From Lentisphaeria bacterium (GTDB lineage Bacteria > Verrucomicrobiota > Lentisphaeria > Oligosphaerales > Oligosphaeraceae): a DNA stretch of 17,049 bases. The stretch spans positions 1-17,049 of the forward strand of contig JAEEXV010000333.1 in assembly GCA_016287975.1 (NCBI GenBank), given 5' to 3'. Positions 6,359 through 15,437 of the stretch are shown here, one piece after another. Position numbers and translations under genes: made by a program. The first letter of the stretch is position 1; each line of letters opens with the position of its first letter. The notes below the pieces were generated by a model that was not told the origin of the DNA, did not search any database, and worked only from the letters and a program-made list of their open reading frames with translations.

Positions 6359-6909
6359 AGGTAGTCGGCGAGCATGCGCCGAAGATTGAGCACGGCGTAG
6401 TGCATGCGCCCTAAAGCGGTGTTGAGGCTGATGCCGAGGCGCGCGGCGATCTCCTTGAAGGGGATGCCGTCGTTGCGGAGGCGGATGACCTCCTGCTGGT
6501 CGGAGGAAAGTTGCCTGATGGCGCCCTGGAGGGCGGTCTCAAGTTGCTGCCGACGGATCTCCTGGGCGGGGTCTGGAAGGTCGGCGGCGATGGTCTCGGG
6601 AATCTCCTCGGTGGGGCGGTTGTCGCTGGCGCGGAAGTAGTCCATGACCAGGTTGTGGGCGATGCGGCAGAGCCAGGCGAGAAAGCGCTGCTGGTCGGAG
6701 TAGCGCGCGAAATTGCGGGTGGCCTTGATCCAGGTCTGCTGGAAGAGGTCGTCGACCTGGTCGCGGGCGTGGGGCAGCAAACGATGCAGGTAGGAGTAGA
6801 GTTGCAGGCGGTAGCGGTTGTAGAGTATGTCGAAGGCCCCGTCGCGCCCCTGTAGGCAGAGTGCAATGAGTTGCGGATCGGTTAGATTGGCGAGAGGGGC
6901 CTGTTCCAT
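6355..6909 (-). CDS. RNA polymerase sigma factor, ECF subfamily
   Basis: A 184-residue two-domain sigma factor that would direct RNA polymerase to a small regulon. Sigma region 2 lies at about residues 23-95, with the core-binding motif VDDLFQQTWIKATRNF and the end of region 2 FLAWLCRIAHNLVMDYFR. An acidic linker (EEIPETIAADLPDP) leads to region 4 (~130-180), LSSDQQEVIRLRNDGIPFKEIAARLGIS, whose helix-turn-helix would read the -35 element. The frame stays open upstream to 7149, but that extension runs through intergenic hairpin repeats. The Met at 6909 follows GGTGA with a 7-nt gap and gives the usual ECF length. It is the first gene of a three-gene unit with its anti-sigma factor and a secreted coiled-coil protein. 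Such pairs are commonly autoregulated, but I could not identify an ECF-type promoter upstream. The exact ECF group cannot be told by eye. Confidence 0.9.
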   Translation of the reverse strand: MEQAPLANLTDPQLIALCLQGRDGAFDILYNRYRLQLYSYLHRLLPHARDQVDDLFQQTWIKATRNFARYSDQQRFLAWLCRIAHNLVMDYFRASDNRPTEEIPETIAADLPDPAQEIRRQQLETALQGAIRQLSSDQQEVIRLRNDGIPFKEIAARLGISLNTALGRMHYAVLNLRRMLADYL

Positions 6910-6983
6910 GTGCGCGTCACCATGATAAACGGTGGCGGAGGGGGGGTTATTTTGTGGAAGCAACCAAAGAGAAGCGAGAGACT

Positions 6984-7003
6984 GCGGGCCGAGAACGGCC
7001 CGC
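6984..7003. repeat. Hairpin GCGGGCC / GGCCCGC
   Basis: A perfect 7-bp stem with a 6-nt loop in the 276-nt gap (6910-7185) between the sigma gene and the nucleotidase gene. The same gap holds GCGGGC-AA-GCCCGC (7045-7058) and a 12-bp direct repeat GGGCCTGGAAAA (7017-7028 and 7081-7092). No gene is seen in the gap; these stems may separate the two minus-strand transcripts. Confidence 0.5.
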
Positions 7004-7110
7004 CACAGAACGGGGAGGGCCTGGAAAATCTGGAAAGCCATCCAGCGGGCAAGCCCGCCGGCACACGCTGGGGAAATGCGGGGCCTGGAAAAGCCCGCGC
7101 TTTCGCGATC

Positions 7111-7172
7111 GTAGCCACGGCGTCCCGCCGTGGCGCCTCCGCCGAGCAAGCCAGTTCCCGCTTTCGGGAAGC
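7111..7172. repeat. Palindromic element (family B copy) and adjacent hairpin after the nucleotidase gene
   Basis: GCCACGGCG-TCC-CGCCGTGGC (7114-7134) is a perfect 9-bp stem followed by CTCCGCCGAGC. The same core and right flank recur at 15755-15785, and the core in inverted form at 15861-15881, so it belongs to a dispersed family. A second stem TTCCCG/CGGGAA (about 7157-7172) lies 14-29 nt downstream of the nucleotidase stop and could help end that transcript. Confidence 0.6.
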
Positions 7173-7185
7173 GAGTTGCCTGGGG

Positions 7186-8691
7186 CTATTTGGTGAGCCA
7201 GCGGGTGGGGGTGATGGCGAGGCGGGGGTGGCGGGCGAGATACTGGTGGAGGGCGGTGCGGGTGGAGAGGCGGGTGTCTTTGCGGCGGGCGTCGGGCTGG
7301 CGGAGGATGGAGCGGAGGACTGGGAGGCGGCCGCTGCCTGCGGCGGTGAAGGAGTTGAGGGCGAGGCGGTAGCGCTTTCCAGGGACGGGGGGCGCGCGGT
7401 CGGGGCCGATGGCGGTGACGATGGCGGAGCCGTCGGGATTGAGGGTGGCGAAGGCGCCGTGGATGCCCGAGTAGGTGTAGTTGGCGCGGATGGACCACTG
7501 TTCGGCGATGATGGCGGCGAGTTCGTCGGCGGTGACTTCGCAGGTGACGAGGGTGTTTTCGTAGGGGATGAGGGCGAAGAGGTCGGCGCCCGTGATGGGG
7601 CGGTCGGGTGCCAGCGCGGCCTGCGAGAGGATGCCGTGGAGGGCGAGCGGGGCGTCGGCGGCCTCGGCGAGGGCGGCGGCGAGGAGTTCGCTCACCTGGC
7701 AGTTGATGCCAGGGCGTCCCGCGGGGGTGATGGCGTGCGCGGGCGGGGGCGCGACGACCTCGGCGGCGGCGAGGCGCGTCTGGGCTAGCCAGCCCGAGGC
7801 GGCCTCCGCCAGGGCGGGCGGGATGGTCTCGGCGGGGTGGACGAGGCGGGATTCGATGCGGTCGACGCAGTGCTTCTCCGTGTCGATGAAGAGGGTGACG
7901 CGGGCGAGGTATTCGGCGTGCGCGCCAGGCTGGACATACCAGGAGCGCTCGCCGATGCGCCGTCCAGGGAAGTTGCGGTGGGTGTGGCCGCCGAGGATGA
8001 GGTCGAGTTCGGGGTGGCGGTCGGCGAGGTCGGCGACCTCGTTGACGTGGCGGGGGTCCTGCTGCGGGATGGTCCAGCCCTGGTGGAGGGCGAGGACGAT
8101 GGCGTCGGGCCTGGCGGCGCGGACTTCGGGGAGGATGCGCTTCAACTGGGGTTCGACGAGTTCGACGCGGAAGAGCTGGTCGAGGTCGGCGGCGAACCAC
8201 TGGCGCAGATAGGAGGCGGTGGCGCCGATGACGGCGATGCGCGCGCCGTCGATCTCGAAGATTTTCCAGGCGGGATAGGGGGGCGTGCCTGGCCTCTTGG
8301 GATGGAGGTTGCCGCAGATGATCCACGGGCGCATGGTCTCGGCGAGTTCGGCGAAGCGGGCGGAGCCGAAGTCGAACTCGTGGTTGCCTGGGATCCAGGC
8401 GTCGCAGCGGATGGCGCGGAGCATCTGGAGGGGGGCCTCGCCGCGGGATATGGTGGCGGCGAGGGAGCCCTGGATGGTGTCGCCAGTGTCGATGTGCAGG
8501 CAGCGGCTCTCGCCGAATTCGCGGCGCAGTTCCCAGATGCGCGCGCCGATGCGCTGCATGGAGGCGGGCGCGGCGGCATCCAGTTCGCCATGCAGGTCGG
8601 TGGTGTGCAAAATCTGCACGGCGACCTCCCGCGCCGCCAGCAGCGCGGCGACGAGCCAGAGCAGCAGGATGGCGCGGAGGGCTTGGGGCAT
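7186..8691 (-). CDS. 5'-nucleotidase / 2',3'-cyclic phosphodiesterase-like, secreted (UshA family)
   Basis: A 501-residue member of the calcineurin-like metallophosphatase plus 5'-nucleotidase C-terminal domain family, which releases nucleosides from extracytoplasmic nucleotides. A signal peptide (MPQALRAILLLWLVAALLAA) is followed by the two-metal site in order: HTTDLHG (D32, H34), DTGD (D68), GNHEFDFG (N103, H104), a histidine at 203 in ALHQGW, and GGHTH (H236, H238). The C-terminal domain carries FALIPYENTLVTCEVT (~380) and LNSFTAAGSGRLP (~440), the equivalent of the substrate-binding NSF...GG loop in UshA. An in-frame Met at 8724 would add 11 residues; neither start has a clear ribosome site, and I chose the one giving a standard signal peptide. 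It lies 63 nt (30 nt from the longer start) after aspS and may be read through from it. Exact substrate unknown. Confidence 0.88.
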   Translation of the reverse strand: MPQALRAILLLWLVAALLAAREVAVQILHTTDLHGELDAAAPASMQRIGARIWELRREFGESRCLHIDTGDTIQGSLAATISRGEAPLQMLRAIRCDAWIPGNHEFDFGSARFAELAETMRPWIICGNLHPKRPGTPPYPAWKIFEIDGARIAVIGATASYLRQWFAADLDQLFRVELVEPQLKRILPEVRAARPDAIVLALHQGWTIPQQDPRHVNEVADLADRHPELDLILGGHTHRNFPGRRIGERSWYVQPGAHAEYLARVTLFIDTEKHCVDRIESRLVHPAETIPPALAEAASGWLAQTRLAAAEVVAPPPAHAITPAGRPGINCQVSELLAAALAEAADAPLALHGILSQAALAPDRPITGADLFALIPYENTLVTCEVTADELAAIIAEQWSIRANYTYSGIHGAFATLNPDGSAIVTAIGPDRAPPVPGKRYRLALNSFTAAGSGRLPVLRSILRQPDARRKDTRLSTRTALHQYLARHPRLAITPTRWLTK

Positions 8692-8754
8692 GGCGGAAAA
8701 GGAGCGGATACCCAGGTCAAGCATGGCCTGGCACGGGCCACGCGGCCGCCGATT

Positions 8755-10545
8755 TTACTGGGCGGGCTGTGCGGTGGGCAGGAGCTGGATGCCGAGTTCC
8801 TGGAGCTGGTCGGGGGCGACGTCGCTGGGTGCGTCCATCATGAGGCACTGCGCCTTGGCGGTCTTGGGGAAGGCGATGGTGTCGCGGATGGACTTCATGC
8901 CCGTGAGGAGCATGACGAGGCGGTCGAGGCCGATGGCGAGGCCGCCGTGGGGCGGGGCGCCGTAGGAGAATGCGGCGAGGAGGTGCCCGAAGCGGTTCTG
9001 GGCGGATTCGTCGGAGATCCCGAGGGTCTTGAACATGAGCTGCTGGAGGGCGGGCTCGTGGATACGGATGGAGCCGCCGCCGAGTTCGACGCCGTTGAGG
9101 ACGACGTCGTAGGCGCGGGCGCGGACCTTCCCAGGGGCGCTCTCCAGGAGCGGGAGATCCTCGTCCATGGGGCGGGTGAAGGGATGGTGCTCGGCGACCC
9201 AGCGCTGGGCGTTGAAGTCCCAGTCGAAGAGGGGGAACTCGACGACCCACAGGTAGTTGAACTTGTCTTCGGGGATGAGGTTGTGCTCGGCGGCGAGGTC
9301 GAGGCGGACACGCCCCAGCGCGAAGCAGGCGGTGCGGAAGGAGATGTCGGAGACGAGGAAGAGGATGTCGCCAGGGGCGGCGTCGAGTTCGGCCTTGAGG
9401 GCGGCGGTCTCGGCGGGGGTCAGGAACTTGGCGGCGGGGCCTGCGAGGGCGCCGTCGTCGCCGACTTTGAGGGAGACGAGACCCTTGGCGCCAAGGAGTT
9501 TCGCCTCCTCGGTGAGGTGGTCGATCCCCTTGCGGCTGATGGCGGCGGCGAGGCCCTTGCCGTTGAGGGCGACGATGGTCCCCTTTTCGGCGACGGCGGC
9601 CTGGAAGGGCTTGAACTCGGAGGCCGCGAAGATCGCGGTGACGTCGTGCATTTCAAGGCCGAAGCGGGTGTCGGGCTTGTCGGAGCCGTAGCGGGTCATG
9701 GCCTCCTTCCAGGTGATGCGCGGGAAGGGGGCGGCCAGGTCGATGCCCTTGACATCCTTCATGACGGCCTTGAGCAGATCCTCGGTGACGCCCTGGATGT
9801 CCTCCTCGGAGGCGAAACTCATCTCGAAGTCGACCTGGGTGAACTCGGGCTGGCGGTCGGCGCGGAGGTCCTCGTCGCGGAAGCAGCGCGCGATCTGGAA
9901 GTAGCGCTCGACGCCGCCCACCATCAGCAGCTGCTTGTACTGCTGGGGGGACTGGGGCAGCGCGAAGAAGTTGCCCGGGCGGACGCGGGAGGGGACGAGA
10001 TAGTCGCGCGCGCCCTCGGGGGTGGACTTGGTGAGGATCGGGGTCTCGACCTCGATGAAGCCGTTGTCGTCGAGGCTCTTGCGGATGCCCTGCGTGATTC
10101 GGTGGCGGAGTTTCAGGGTGTTGAGCAGGCCTGAACGGCGCATGTCGAGATAGCGGTATTTAAGCTTGAGGTCGTCGGAGGCGGCGGGATCCTCCAGGTT
10201 GTAGGGCATCGGAGCGGCCTGGTTGAGGATGGAAAGTTCCTCGACGGCGACCTCGATGGCGCCCGTGGCGCGCTTGGCGTTGACCATGCTTTCAGGACGG
10301 GGGCGGACGATGCCGCTTACCTGGATGACCCATTCCTCGCGGATGGGCTTGGCGGCCTCGGCGACGGCGGGGACGGCGGCGGGGTCGACGACCAGCTGGG
10401 TGATGCCTTCGCGGTCGCGCAGGTCGATGAAGAGCATGCCGCCCAGGTTGCGGGAGGAGTTGACCCAGCCGCAGAGGGTCACGCGCTGGTTGGCGTTCTG
10501 GAGGCCGAGTTCGTTGCAGGTGTGGGTGCGCTTGGAGTTCAGCAT
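8755..10545 (-). CDS. aspS: Aspartate--tRNA ligase
   Basis: A class II aminoacyl-tRNA synthetase that charges tRNA-Asp. The 596-residue length matches bacterial AspRS. In order: an N-terminal OB-fold anticodon domain ([23 protein letters not shown], in two pieces ~25-47), the catalytic start YRYLDMRR (~140), [20 protein letters not shown], motif 2 [18 protein letters not shown], a GAD insertion domain (~290-410), and motif 3 [13 protein letters not shown] (~545). In the OB fold a Leu occupies the position (RNLGG) where non-discriminating enzymes such as that of Pseudomonas have His, so I infer a discriminating AspRS; this rests on memory of the alignment. The start at 10545 has AGGAT upstream, lies 26 nt after the hisS stop and gives the normal N-terminus; longer in-frame extension into hisS is out of frame with that gene and rejected. 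The hisS-aspS order is common in bacteria. Confidence 0.95.
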   Translation of the reverse strand: MLNSKRTHTCNELGLQNANQRVTLCGWVNSSRNLGGMLFIDLRDREGITQLVVDPAAVPAVAEAAKPIREEWVIQVSGIVRPRPESMVNAKRATGAIEVAVEELSILNQAAPMPYNLEDPAASDDLKLKYRYLDMRRSGLLNTLKLRHRITQGIRKSLDDNGFIEVETPILTKSTPEGARDYLVPSRVRPGNFFALPQSPQQYKQLLMVGGVERYFQIARCFRDEDLRADRQPEFTQVDFEMSFASEEDIQGVTEDLLKAVMKDVKGIDLAAPFPRITWKEAMTRYGSDKPDTRFGLEMHDVTAIFAASEFKPFQAAVAEKGTIVALNGKGLAAAISRKGIDHLTEEAKLLGAKGLVSLKVGDDGALAGPAAKFLTPAETAALKAELDAAPGDILFLVSDISFRTACFALGRVRLDLAAEHNLIPEDKFNYLWVVEFPLFDWDFNAQRWVAEHHPFTRPMDEDLPLLESAPGKVRARAYDVVLNGVELGGGSIRIHEPALQQLMFKTLGISDESAQNRFGHLLAAFSYGAPPHGGLAIGLDRLVMLLTGMKSIRDTIAFPKTAKAQCLMMDAPSDVAPDQLQELGIQLLPTAQPAQ

Positions 10546-10571
10546 GGTTCGGAAATCCTGGGATGGAGTGG

Positions 10572-11831
10572 TTACCGCTGGAGCCATTCGGCGATGGCGT
10601 CGAGGGGGACGAGTTGCTGTTCGCCGCCGCTCATGTCCTTGCAGGCGGCGACGCCCTGGGCGAGTTCGTTGTCGCCCAGGATGAGGACGCGGGAGGCGCC
10701 CATCTTGTTGGCGGTGCGCATCTGCGCTTTCATCGAGCGGCCTGTGAAGTCGGCGTGCACGCGGCCGCCGACGCCGGCGGCGCGGAGCTTCCCCGCGAGG
10801 CGGAGGCCAGCGGGGATGGCGGCGTCGCCAATGGCGACGATGTAGGTGTCGGCGAGGGGCTGCGCGGCGGGGGCGATGCCAGTGCCCGCGCGCGCGAGCA
10901 GCAGGCGCTCGCAGCCTGCTGCGAAGCCGATGCCCTCGATGGGGGTGTTGGTGCCAGGGAGGGTGATCTGGTAGCGGCCGCCGCCCGCGATCGCGTCGTC
11001 GGTGCCGAGGGCGGGATGGGTGATCTCGAAGACGGTGTGGACGTAGTAGTCGAGGCCGCGGACGAGGCGCGGGTCGAGTTCGTAGGGGACGCCGAGGGCG
11101 TCGAGGCCTGCGCAGACGCTGGCGAAGAAGGCCTTGCTCTCGTCGCCGAGGAGATCGGTGATGCGCGGGGCGTTCTCGGCGAGGGCGTGGCACGCGGCGA
11201 CCTTGCAGTCCAGCATGCGCCAGACATTGGTGTCGAAGCGGCGGCGGCAGTCTTCGCACATCTCCGCGAGATGGGGCTGGAAGTATGCGCGCAGAGCCTC
11301 GGCGACGGCGGGGCGGTCGGCGGGGAGGCCGCGGGAATTGATGCGGACGCGCGCGCCCTTGAGGCCGAGTTCGTCGAGGAAGTGCACGAGCATCGCGATG
11401 ACCTCGGCGTCCATCCAGGGGGAGGAGCATCCGACGGCCTCGCATCCGACCTGGTGGAACTGGCGTCGGCGGCCCTGGGCTGGGCGCTCGCCGCGGAACA
11501 TCGGGCCCATGTAGAAGACGCGGCACTCCTCGCCAGTGGCGAGGCCTCGGTTGGCGATGGCGCGCATGACGCCCGCGGTGCCCTCGGGGCGGAGGGTCAG
11601 GGAGCGCCCGCCGCGGTCCTGGAAGGTGTACATCTCCTTCTGGACGACGTCGGTTTCGTTGCCGAGGCCGCGCACGAAGACCTCGGTGCGCTCGAAGACG
11701 GGGACGCGCAGTTCGGTGTATCCGTAGCGCGCGAAGATGTCGCGGGCGGTGGCTTCGAGTTTCCGCCATTCGAGGACTTCGGGTTCCCAGAAGTCGGAGG
11801 TGCCGGGCAGCGGTTCAGTGGCGCTGGACAT
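10572..11831 (-). CDS. hisS: Histidine--tRNA ligase
   Basis: A class II aminoacyl-tRNA synthetase that charges tRNA-His. The 419 residues match the bacterial family. Visible are the N-terminal [12 protein letters not shown], motif 1 region [29 protein letters not shown], motif 2 [22 protein letters not shown], the histidine-binding signatures [15 protein letters not shown] (~250-265) and AGGGRY (~283), motif 3 [13 protein letters not shown] (~300), and the C-terminal anticodon-binding domain (from ~325, YIVAIGD ... [26 protein letters not shown]). Four cysteines near residues 192-211 (CEDC...) sit in the insertion domain and could bind zinc, which is unproven. The ATG at 11831 follows GGGAG with an 11-nt gap. 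It is the first gene of a hisS-aspS unit. Confidence 0.95.
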   Translation of the reverse strand: MSSATEPLPGTSDFWEPEVLEWRKLEATARDIFARYGYTELRVPVFERTEVFVRGLGNETDVVQKEMYTFQDRGGRSLTLRPEGTAGVMRAIANRGLATGEECRVFYMGPMFRGERPAQGRRRQFHQVGCEAVGCSSPWMDAEVIAMLVHFLDELGLKGARVRINSRGLPADRPAVAEALRAYFQPHLAEMCEDCRRRFDTNVWRMLDCKVAACHALAENAPRITDLLGDESKAFFASVCAGLDALGVPYELDPRLVRGLDYYVHTVFEITHPALGTDDAIAGGGRYQITLPGTNTPIEGIGFAAGCERLLLARAGTGIAPAAQPLADTYIVAIGDAAIPAGLRLAGKLRAAGVGGRVHADFTGRSMKAQMRTANKMGASRVLILGDNELAQGVAACKDMSGGEQQLVPLDAIAEWLQR

Positions 11832-11887
11832 GGTGTGGATGCTCCCGTGAAAGTGAAAAAATACGCAGATGAAATGGCAAACGGCTT

Positions 11888-11893
11888 AATATA
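11888..11893 (-). promoter_or_regulatory. Possible -10 element for hisS-aspS
   Basis: TATATT on the minus strand sits in the only AT-rich block of the 160-nt gap (11832-11991), about 57 nt upstream of the hisS ATG. No good -35 element is present at the usual distance, so this is weak. Confidence 0.25.
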
Positions 11894-11940
11894 TCTTTTC
11901 TCCCCAGTGCCGCAGAGGGGGAGACGGCGATTTTGGCGGC

Positions 11941-11976
11941 CGTCCCGCGCCCCATGGCCCGCGGTGCCATGGGACG
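11941..11976 (-). terminator. Stem-loop after the 1073-residue gene
   Basis: CCCATGGC (11951-11958) pairs with GCCATGGG (11966-11973) around a 7-nt loop; CGTCCC (11941-11946) and GGGACG (11971-11976) offer a competing outer stem. It begins 16 nt after the stop of the minus-strand gene. No U-tract follows, so a terminator role is only plausible. Confidence 0.35.
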
Positions 11977-11991
11977 CGTGGCCGACGCCGT

Positions 11992-14900
11992 TCAGTCCTT
12001 CACGACGATGGCGGCGATTTCGTTCCAGTCGTTGAGCGTGACCTTGACGGTCCAGGCGCCAGGCTTGCCCGTGACTGCGAAGTCATGCTGGACGGGGCGG
12101 CCGAAGGAATCGAACTTCGCGACGTCGGGCTTTTTCGCCCCCTTGACGGCATAGGTGCCGGAGACGCAGACAATGGTGCGTTCCTTGCCGACCATGACGC
12201 CCTCCCCGAGTTTGACGGGGGTGAAGGGCATGAACCAGTTGGTGATCTCGAAACTGCCCGCGTTCGGGCCCGTCAGGGGGATGTCGGTCGAGTAGTAGTA
12301 CGGGATGTTTCCGTTGCGGAGCGCCAGGATCATGCCCTTGGTGATGTAGCGCGCGCGGGGGTTCCTCGGATCGTCGGCGGGGATTGACGTGTAGCGGCTG
12401 GGGCGCAGGTTGAGGATGATGGGGCTGGCGAGATGCCCGCTGGCGGTGTAGAGGGTCTCGGGGGGGATGCCGTCGAGGTAGGTCGCGGGGTCGACGGGGT
12501 CGTTTTCCATTTCGGCGAAACTCAGGCGTCCGCTGTTCTGCTCCTCGCGGGTGACGGGGTGGCCGTTGGTGAAGGCGATGCCGCCCTTGTCCACGATCTT
12601 CTTGATGATCTTCATGCGCCCCTCGGCGCCAGTGATCGCGAAGTTGTAGTACTTCGCGGTGATCTTTCCTGTCTTGTCGAGCACGACGCTGTATCCGTCC
12701 CACTTGCTGTAGTCGATGCCGTCCCTGACGGTCGGGTTGAACTGGTCGATGTAGAGTCCGTCCAGTCCGCCCTTGTCCATGATCAGTTCGATCTGCTCCA
12801 TGAATTTCTGGTACCGGCGGTTGCCAGTCTCGACCTGGACCATGAGGTTGATGGTGTCGTAGTTGCTGTAGGTGTAGTAGTTGTCGATCATGACGCCCTT
12901 GCTGGCGTTCCAGAGCATGGAATCGCGGTAGGGGGTCGCCTCGACCAGTTTTTTGGAGACGTCAGGCGGGAGGTACTGGCCGTATCTCGTCTTGGGGTGC
13001 TTGCGGTCGCCGCGCGTCAGCGGGAGCCTGTCCTTCATGGGGAAGTCCTTCACGTCGAAGGGGACCAGGTTGGTCTCGACTTTGCCGAGCAGCTTGATGC
13101 CAGGGTATTCGGCGCGCGCGGCGGCGGCCTTTGTCCTGATGTCCTGAAGATACTGCTCGTCGGTGAGTTTCCATCCGCCGCCGTAGTAGTGCCAGTCGCC
13201 GAGGAAGGCGAACTTGAGTTTCAATCCTGGACGGCGGTTGAGCCCGAAGGTGAAGGGGCCTGGGATGGTGTTGTTGACGCCCCAGTCGTCGCGGACCTTG
13301 TTGATGAAGTCGAAATAGCCGATCTCCTTGCCAGAGAGCGGATAGATTGTCCAGTCGACGACCAGGGTCTTGCCCGCCTCGATGCCGACGCCCTGGGAGC
13401 CGAGGGTAACGACATTGCCGTCGATGCGCAGGTCGATCAGATTGCGGCTGATGGTGTCCTCGGCGATGATGCCGACGCCGTGGGTCTTCTTGTCGGAGAG
13501 GAAGATGGTGGGGTTGGCGGCGCCGCGCTTGTTGGAGAGGGGGTTGCCCGTCACGCCCGAGAGGCGCCAGGTCTCGGGCATGGCGCCGCTGTAGCAGGCG
13601 GTGTTCTTCCAGATCAGGCCGAGGTCGGCCTTGGAGACGTTTTGGATCTTGTCGATGATGCGGATGTAATGGCCGCAGGAGGTGATGGCGCGGTGGATGT
13701 CCAGGCCGGCGGTCTTGAAATGGACCGTGCCGTCCTTGCCGACCTGGGCGGAGATGCCTGGCTGGCCTTCGGCGCCCTCGACGCCGAAGCGGTTGAACTT
13801 CATGGCGGGGGTGCTTGGATAGCTGAACAGGGTCTCGAAGAAGATCCTGCCCTCGCCGACCTGGAGTTCCATGCCGCCGCTCCTGCTGACCTTCAGGGCG
13901 AAGCCGTTTCCCTTGACGACGGCCGCAGGGGAGGAGATCGGCTGGTGCGAGGCCATTTTGACCCCCGCGAGTTCATTGATCCGATCGGTCGGGACGTAGC
14001 CGATGACCGCCTCCTTGACATAGAGGGAGGTCGAGACGATGCGCTTGGGGAGGCCGTTGGCAAAGCGGATGCGGTTCGGCTTGTCGCCCTCCACGCGGTC
14101 GTCGGCGCCGATGATGAGTTTGTTGACGGCGTCGTCCACGACCAGGTAGTAGTCGTAGCCGAATTCACGGTCGGTGATGCGTCTGTCGACGTTCTCGTTG
14201 TCGGCGGGCCCGAAGATGGAGAGGAGGAAGCACCGCGAGGAGATCAGCCAATACGGGACTTCAGGCTCCTTGGGGTGCGACGTGTGCATGGCGTTTCCGC
14301 GCCCCAGCAGACGGGGGAGGTTGCGCGCCGTGACATTGCGCAGGCCCGTCCCGTTGATCTCGATGCCGCAATAGCGGTTCCAGCCGCCATTGGGCGCGCT
14401 CAGCATGCGCTGGTTCACCTTCAGGACGATGGTCATGCCCTTCTTCTGGGGGACGGCGGGGAACTCGAAGCTGTCCGACCAGGCAAGGGCCTCCCCGCAC
14501 GGGATGGTGACATCCTTCACAATGGCGATCACGGGGGTGAAGGGGATGCGGCCCTTTTCCTGGACTCCGTTCTGGATGACTTCCGCCTTGCGGGGCTTGC
14601 GCCCGATCGCGCTGTCTGGAATGTACCCGAGGGTGGCCTCCTTGACGAACATCGGCAGGTCGACGATGTGCTTCGGCAGGATGTCCAGAATGCGCAGCTT
14701 GTTGGGCTCGGATGCGCTGACGAAATCCTCGACGACGAGGTAGAGGTCGTAGCCGAATTCGCGGTCGAGCGCGCGCGGATCCAGATTCTCGGAGTTGGTC
14801 GGCGCGAAGAACGATGGCATGGCGTCGTGGCCGCGGTATCTGCTCCAGTAGGGAAGGCTGGTCTCACGGGGATGGTTCATGCGCATGGCAGCGCCTCGGA

Positions 14901-15213
14901 ACAGCAGGCGCGGGCTGCCGTCTGGCGTGCGCGGCCCCAGTTCCCTGCCGTTGATTTCGACGACGCAGGCGCCGCGGTTCCAGCCTGAATGGCGGTTCTG
15001 GGCGATGCGCTGGTTGAGTTTGAGCACCGCAGTCATGCCCTGCTTCTTCGGCATGGCGGGAAATTCCAGAGCGGCGGTCGCGCCGAATTTGCTTTCCGCA
15101 GGCTGGGGCTGGATGCGCATATCCTTTGCGACAGTGGCAAAGGGGGTGAAGGGAATGTCCGCCGCAAATGCCAGGCTTGCCAGCATCGCGAATGTCAATG
15201 CAAGGTTTTTCAT
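11992..15213 (-). CDS. Large secreted protein: duplicated N-terminal domain plus glycosidase-like barrel
   Basis: 1073 residues starting MKNLALTFAMLASLAFAAD, a Sec signal peptide cut near residue 17-18. Two tandem copies of a ~190-residue domain follow (about 20-205 and 223-411), each running IPFTP...VKD, EFPA-P-K-GMT-VLK-NQR, GWNR, EING, PRLL-RG-AM, HP-E, DREFGYD-YLVV-D, and VKEA-GY-P. They look like beta-sandwich domains, perhaps for binding or assembly. Residues ~425-660 form another beta-rich section, and ~665-930 resemble a TIM-barrel glycosidase-like domain (KFAFLGDWHYYGGGW; MIDNYYTYSNYD; GLDGLYIDQFNP near 817-828, where the Asp could be catalytic). The end (to 1073) is a small beta domain. 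I know of no characterised enzyme with this order; similar large hypothetical proteins are frequent in Lentisphaerota-like genomes. Function is probably polysaccharide binding or degradation, which is an inference. No clear ribosome site precedes the ATG. Confidence 0.82.
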   Translation of the reverse strand: MKNLALTFAMLASLAFAADIPFTPFATVAKDMRIQPQPAESKFGATAALEFPAMPKKQGMTAVLKLNQRIAQNRHSGWNRGACVVEINGRELGPRTPDGSPRLLFRGAAMRMNHPRETSLPYWSRYRGHDAMPSFFAPTNSENLDPRALDREFGYDLYLVVEDFVSASEPNKLRILDILPKHIVDLPMFVKEATLGYIPDSAIGRKPRKAEVIQNGVQEKGRIPFTPVIAIVKDVTIPCGEALAWSDSFEFPAVPQKKGMTIVLKVNQRMLSAPNGGWNRYCGIEINGTGLRNVTARNLPRLLGRGNAMHTSHPKEPEVPYWLISSRCFLLSIFGPADNENVDRRITDREFGYDYYLVVDDAVNKLIIGADDRVEGDKPNRIRFANGLPKRIVSTSLYVKEAVIGYVPTDRINELAGVKMASHQPISSPAAVVKGNGFALKVSRSGGMELQVGEGRIFFETLFSYPSTPAMKFNRFGVEGAEGQPGISAQVGKDGTVHFKTAGLDIHRAITSCGHYIRIIDKIQNVSKADLGLIWKNTACYSGAMPETWRLSGVTGNPLSNKRGAANPTIFLSDKKTHGVGIIAEDTISRNLIDLRIDGNVVTLGSQGVGIEAGKTLVVDWTIYPLSGKEIGYFDFINKVRDDWGVNNTIPGPFTFGLNRRPGLKLKFAFLGDWHYYGGGWKLTDEQYLQDIRTKAAAARAEYPGIKLLGKVETNLVPFDVKDFPMKDRLPLTRGDRKHPKTRYGQYLPPDVSKKLVEATPYRDSMLWNASKGVMIDNYYTYSNYDTINLMVQVETGNRRYQKFMEQIELIMDKGGLDGLYIDQFNPTVRDGIDYSKWDGYSVVLDKTGKITAKYYNFAITGAEGRMKIIKKIVDKGGIAFTNGHPVTREEQNSGRLSFAEMENDPVDPATYLDGIPPETLYTASGHLASPIILNLRPSRYTSIPADDPRNPRARYITKGMILALRNGNIPYYYSTDIPLTGPNAGSFEITNWFMPFTPVKLGEGVMVGKERTIVCVSGTYAVKGAKKPDVAKFDSFGRPVQHDFAVTGKPGAWTVKVTLNDWNEIAAIVVKD

Positions 15214-15343
15214 GGTGGGAATTGCGCCTGCGAAAGTGCAGGCAGGTTTTTGGGTGTCGAGGGGTTCAGGAAATCCACTTTACTGTAGCACATGGCGCGC
15301 AGTTCGGACGACGGGGCAACGGATTTCAGGGCCATCTTTCAGG

Positions 15344-15372
15344 GACCCCAGACTTCAGACCCATCGGAGCCC
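15344..15372. repeat. Short copy of the CCCCAGA/CTTCAGA heptad repeat
   Basis: GACCCCAGACTTCAGACCC followed by ATCGGAGCCCC matches the unit of the array before purF. It lies in the 1.3-kb gap 15214-16511, about 130 nt upstream of the 1073-residue gene. That gap contains only repeats as listed, with no convincing gene. Confidence 0.75.
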
Positions 15373-15437
15373 CCAAACCCCGCTGGGGCTGCTACGGCGC
15401 GCTCCCCGAAAAGATGCGCGTCCTGCCTGTTTCAGAA

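Noticed and set aside
6910..7149. N-terminal extension of the sigma factor
   Set aside because: The added ~80 residues are encoded by intergenic hairpins and direct repeats; the 184-residue form matches ECF length and has a ribosome site.
7837..10134. Long open frame on the plus strand opposite the nucleotidase and aspS genes (765 codons)
   Set aside because: It is antisense to two confidently identified genes, is dominated by Gly/Glu/Val/Asp as expected from reading GC-rich codons backwards, and shows no known motif.
10588..11769. Upstream extension of the aspS frame giving a 1004-residue protein
   Set aside because: The extension runs out of frame through hisS and is Arg/Pro/His-rich. The real AspRS N-terminus is at 10545.
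12433..14988. 851-codon plus-strand frame opposite the 1073-residue gene
   Set aside because: It has the same antisense compositional pattern; the minus-strand gene has a signal peptide and internal domain repeat, so the plus frame is a shadow.
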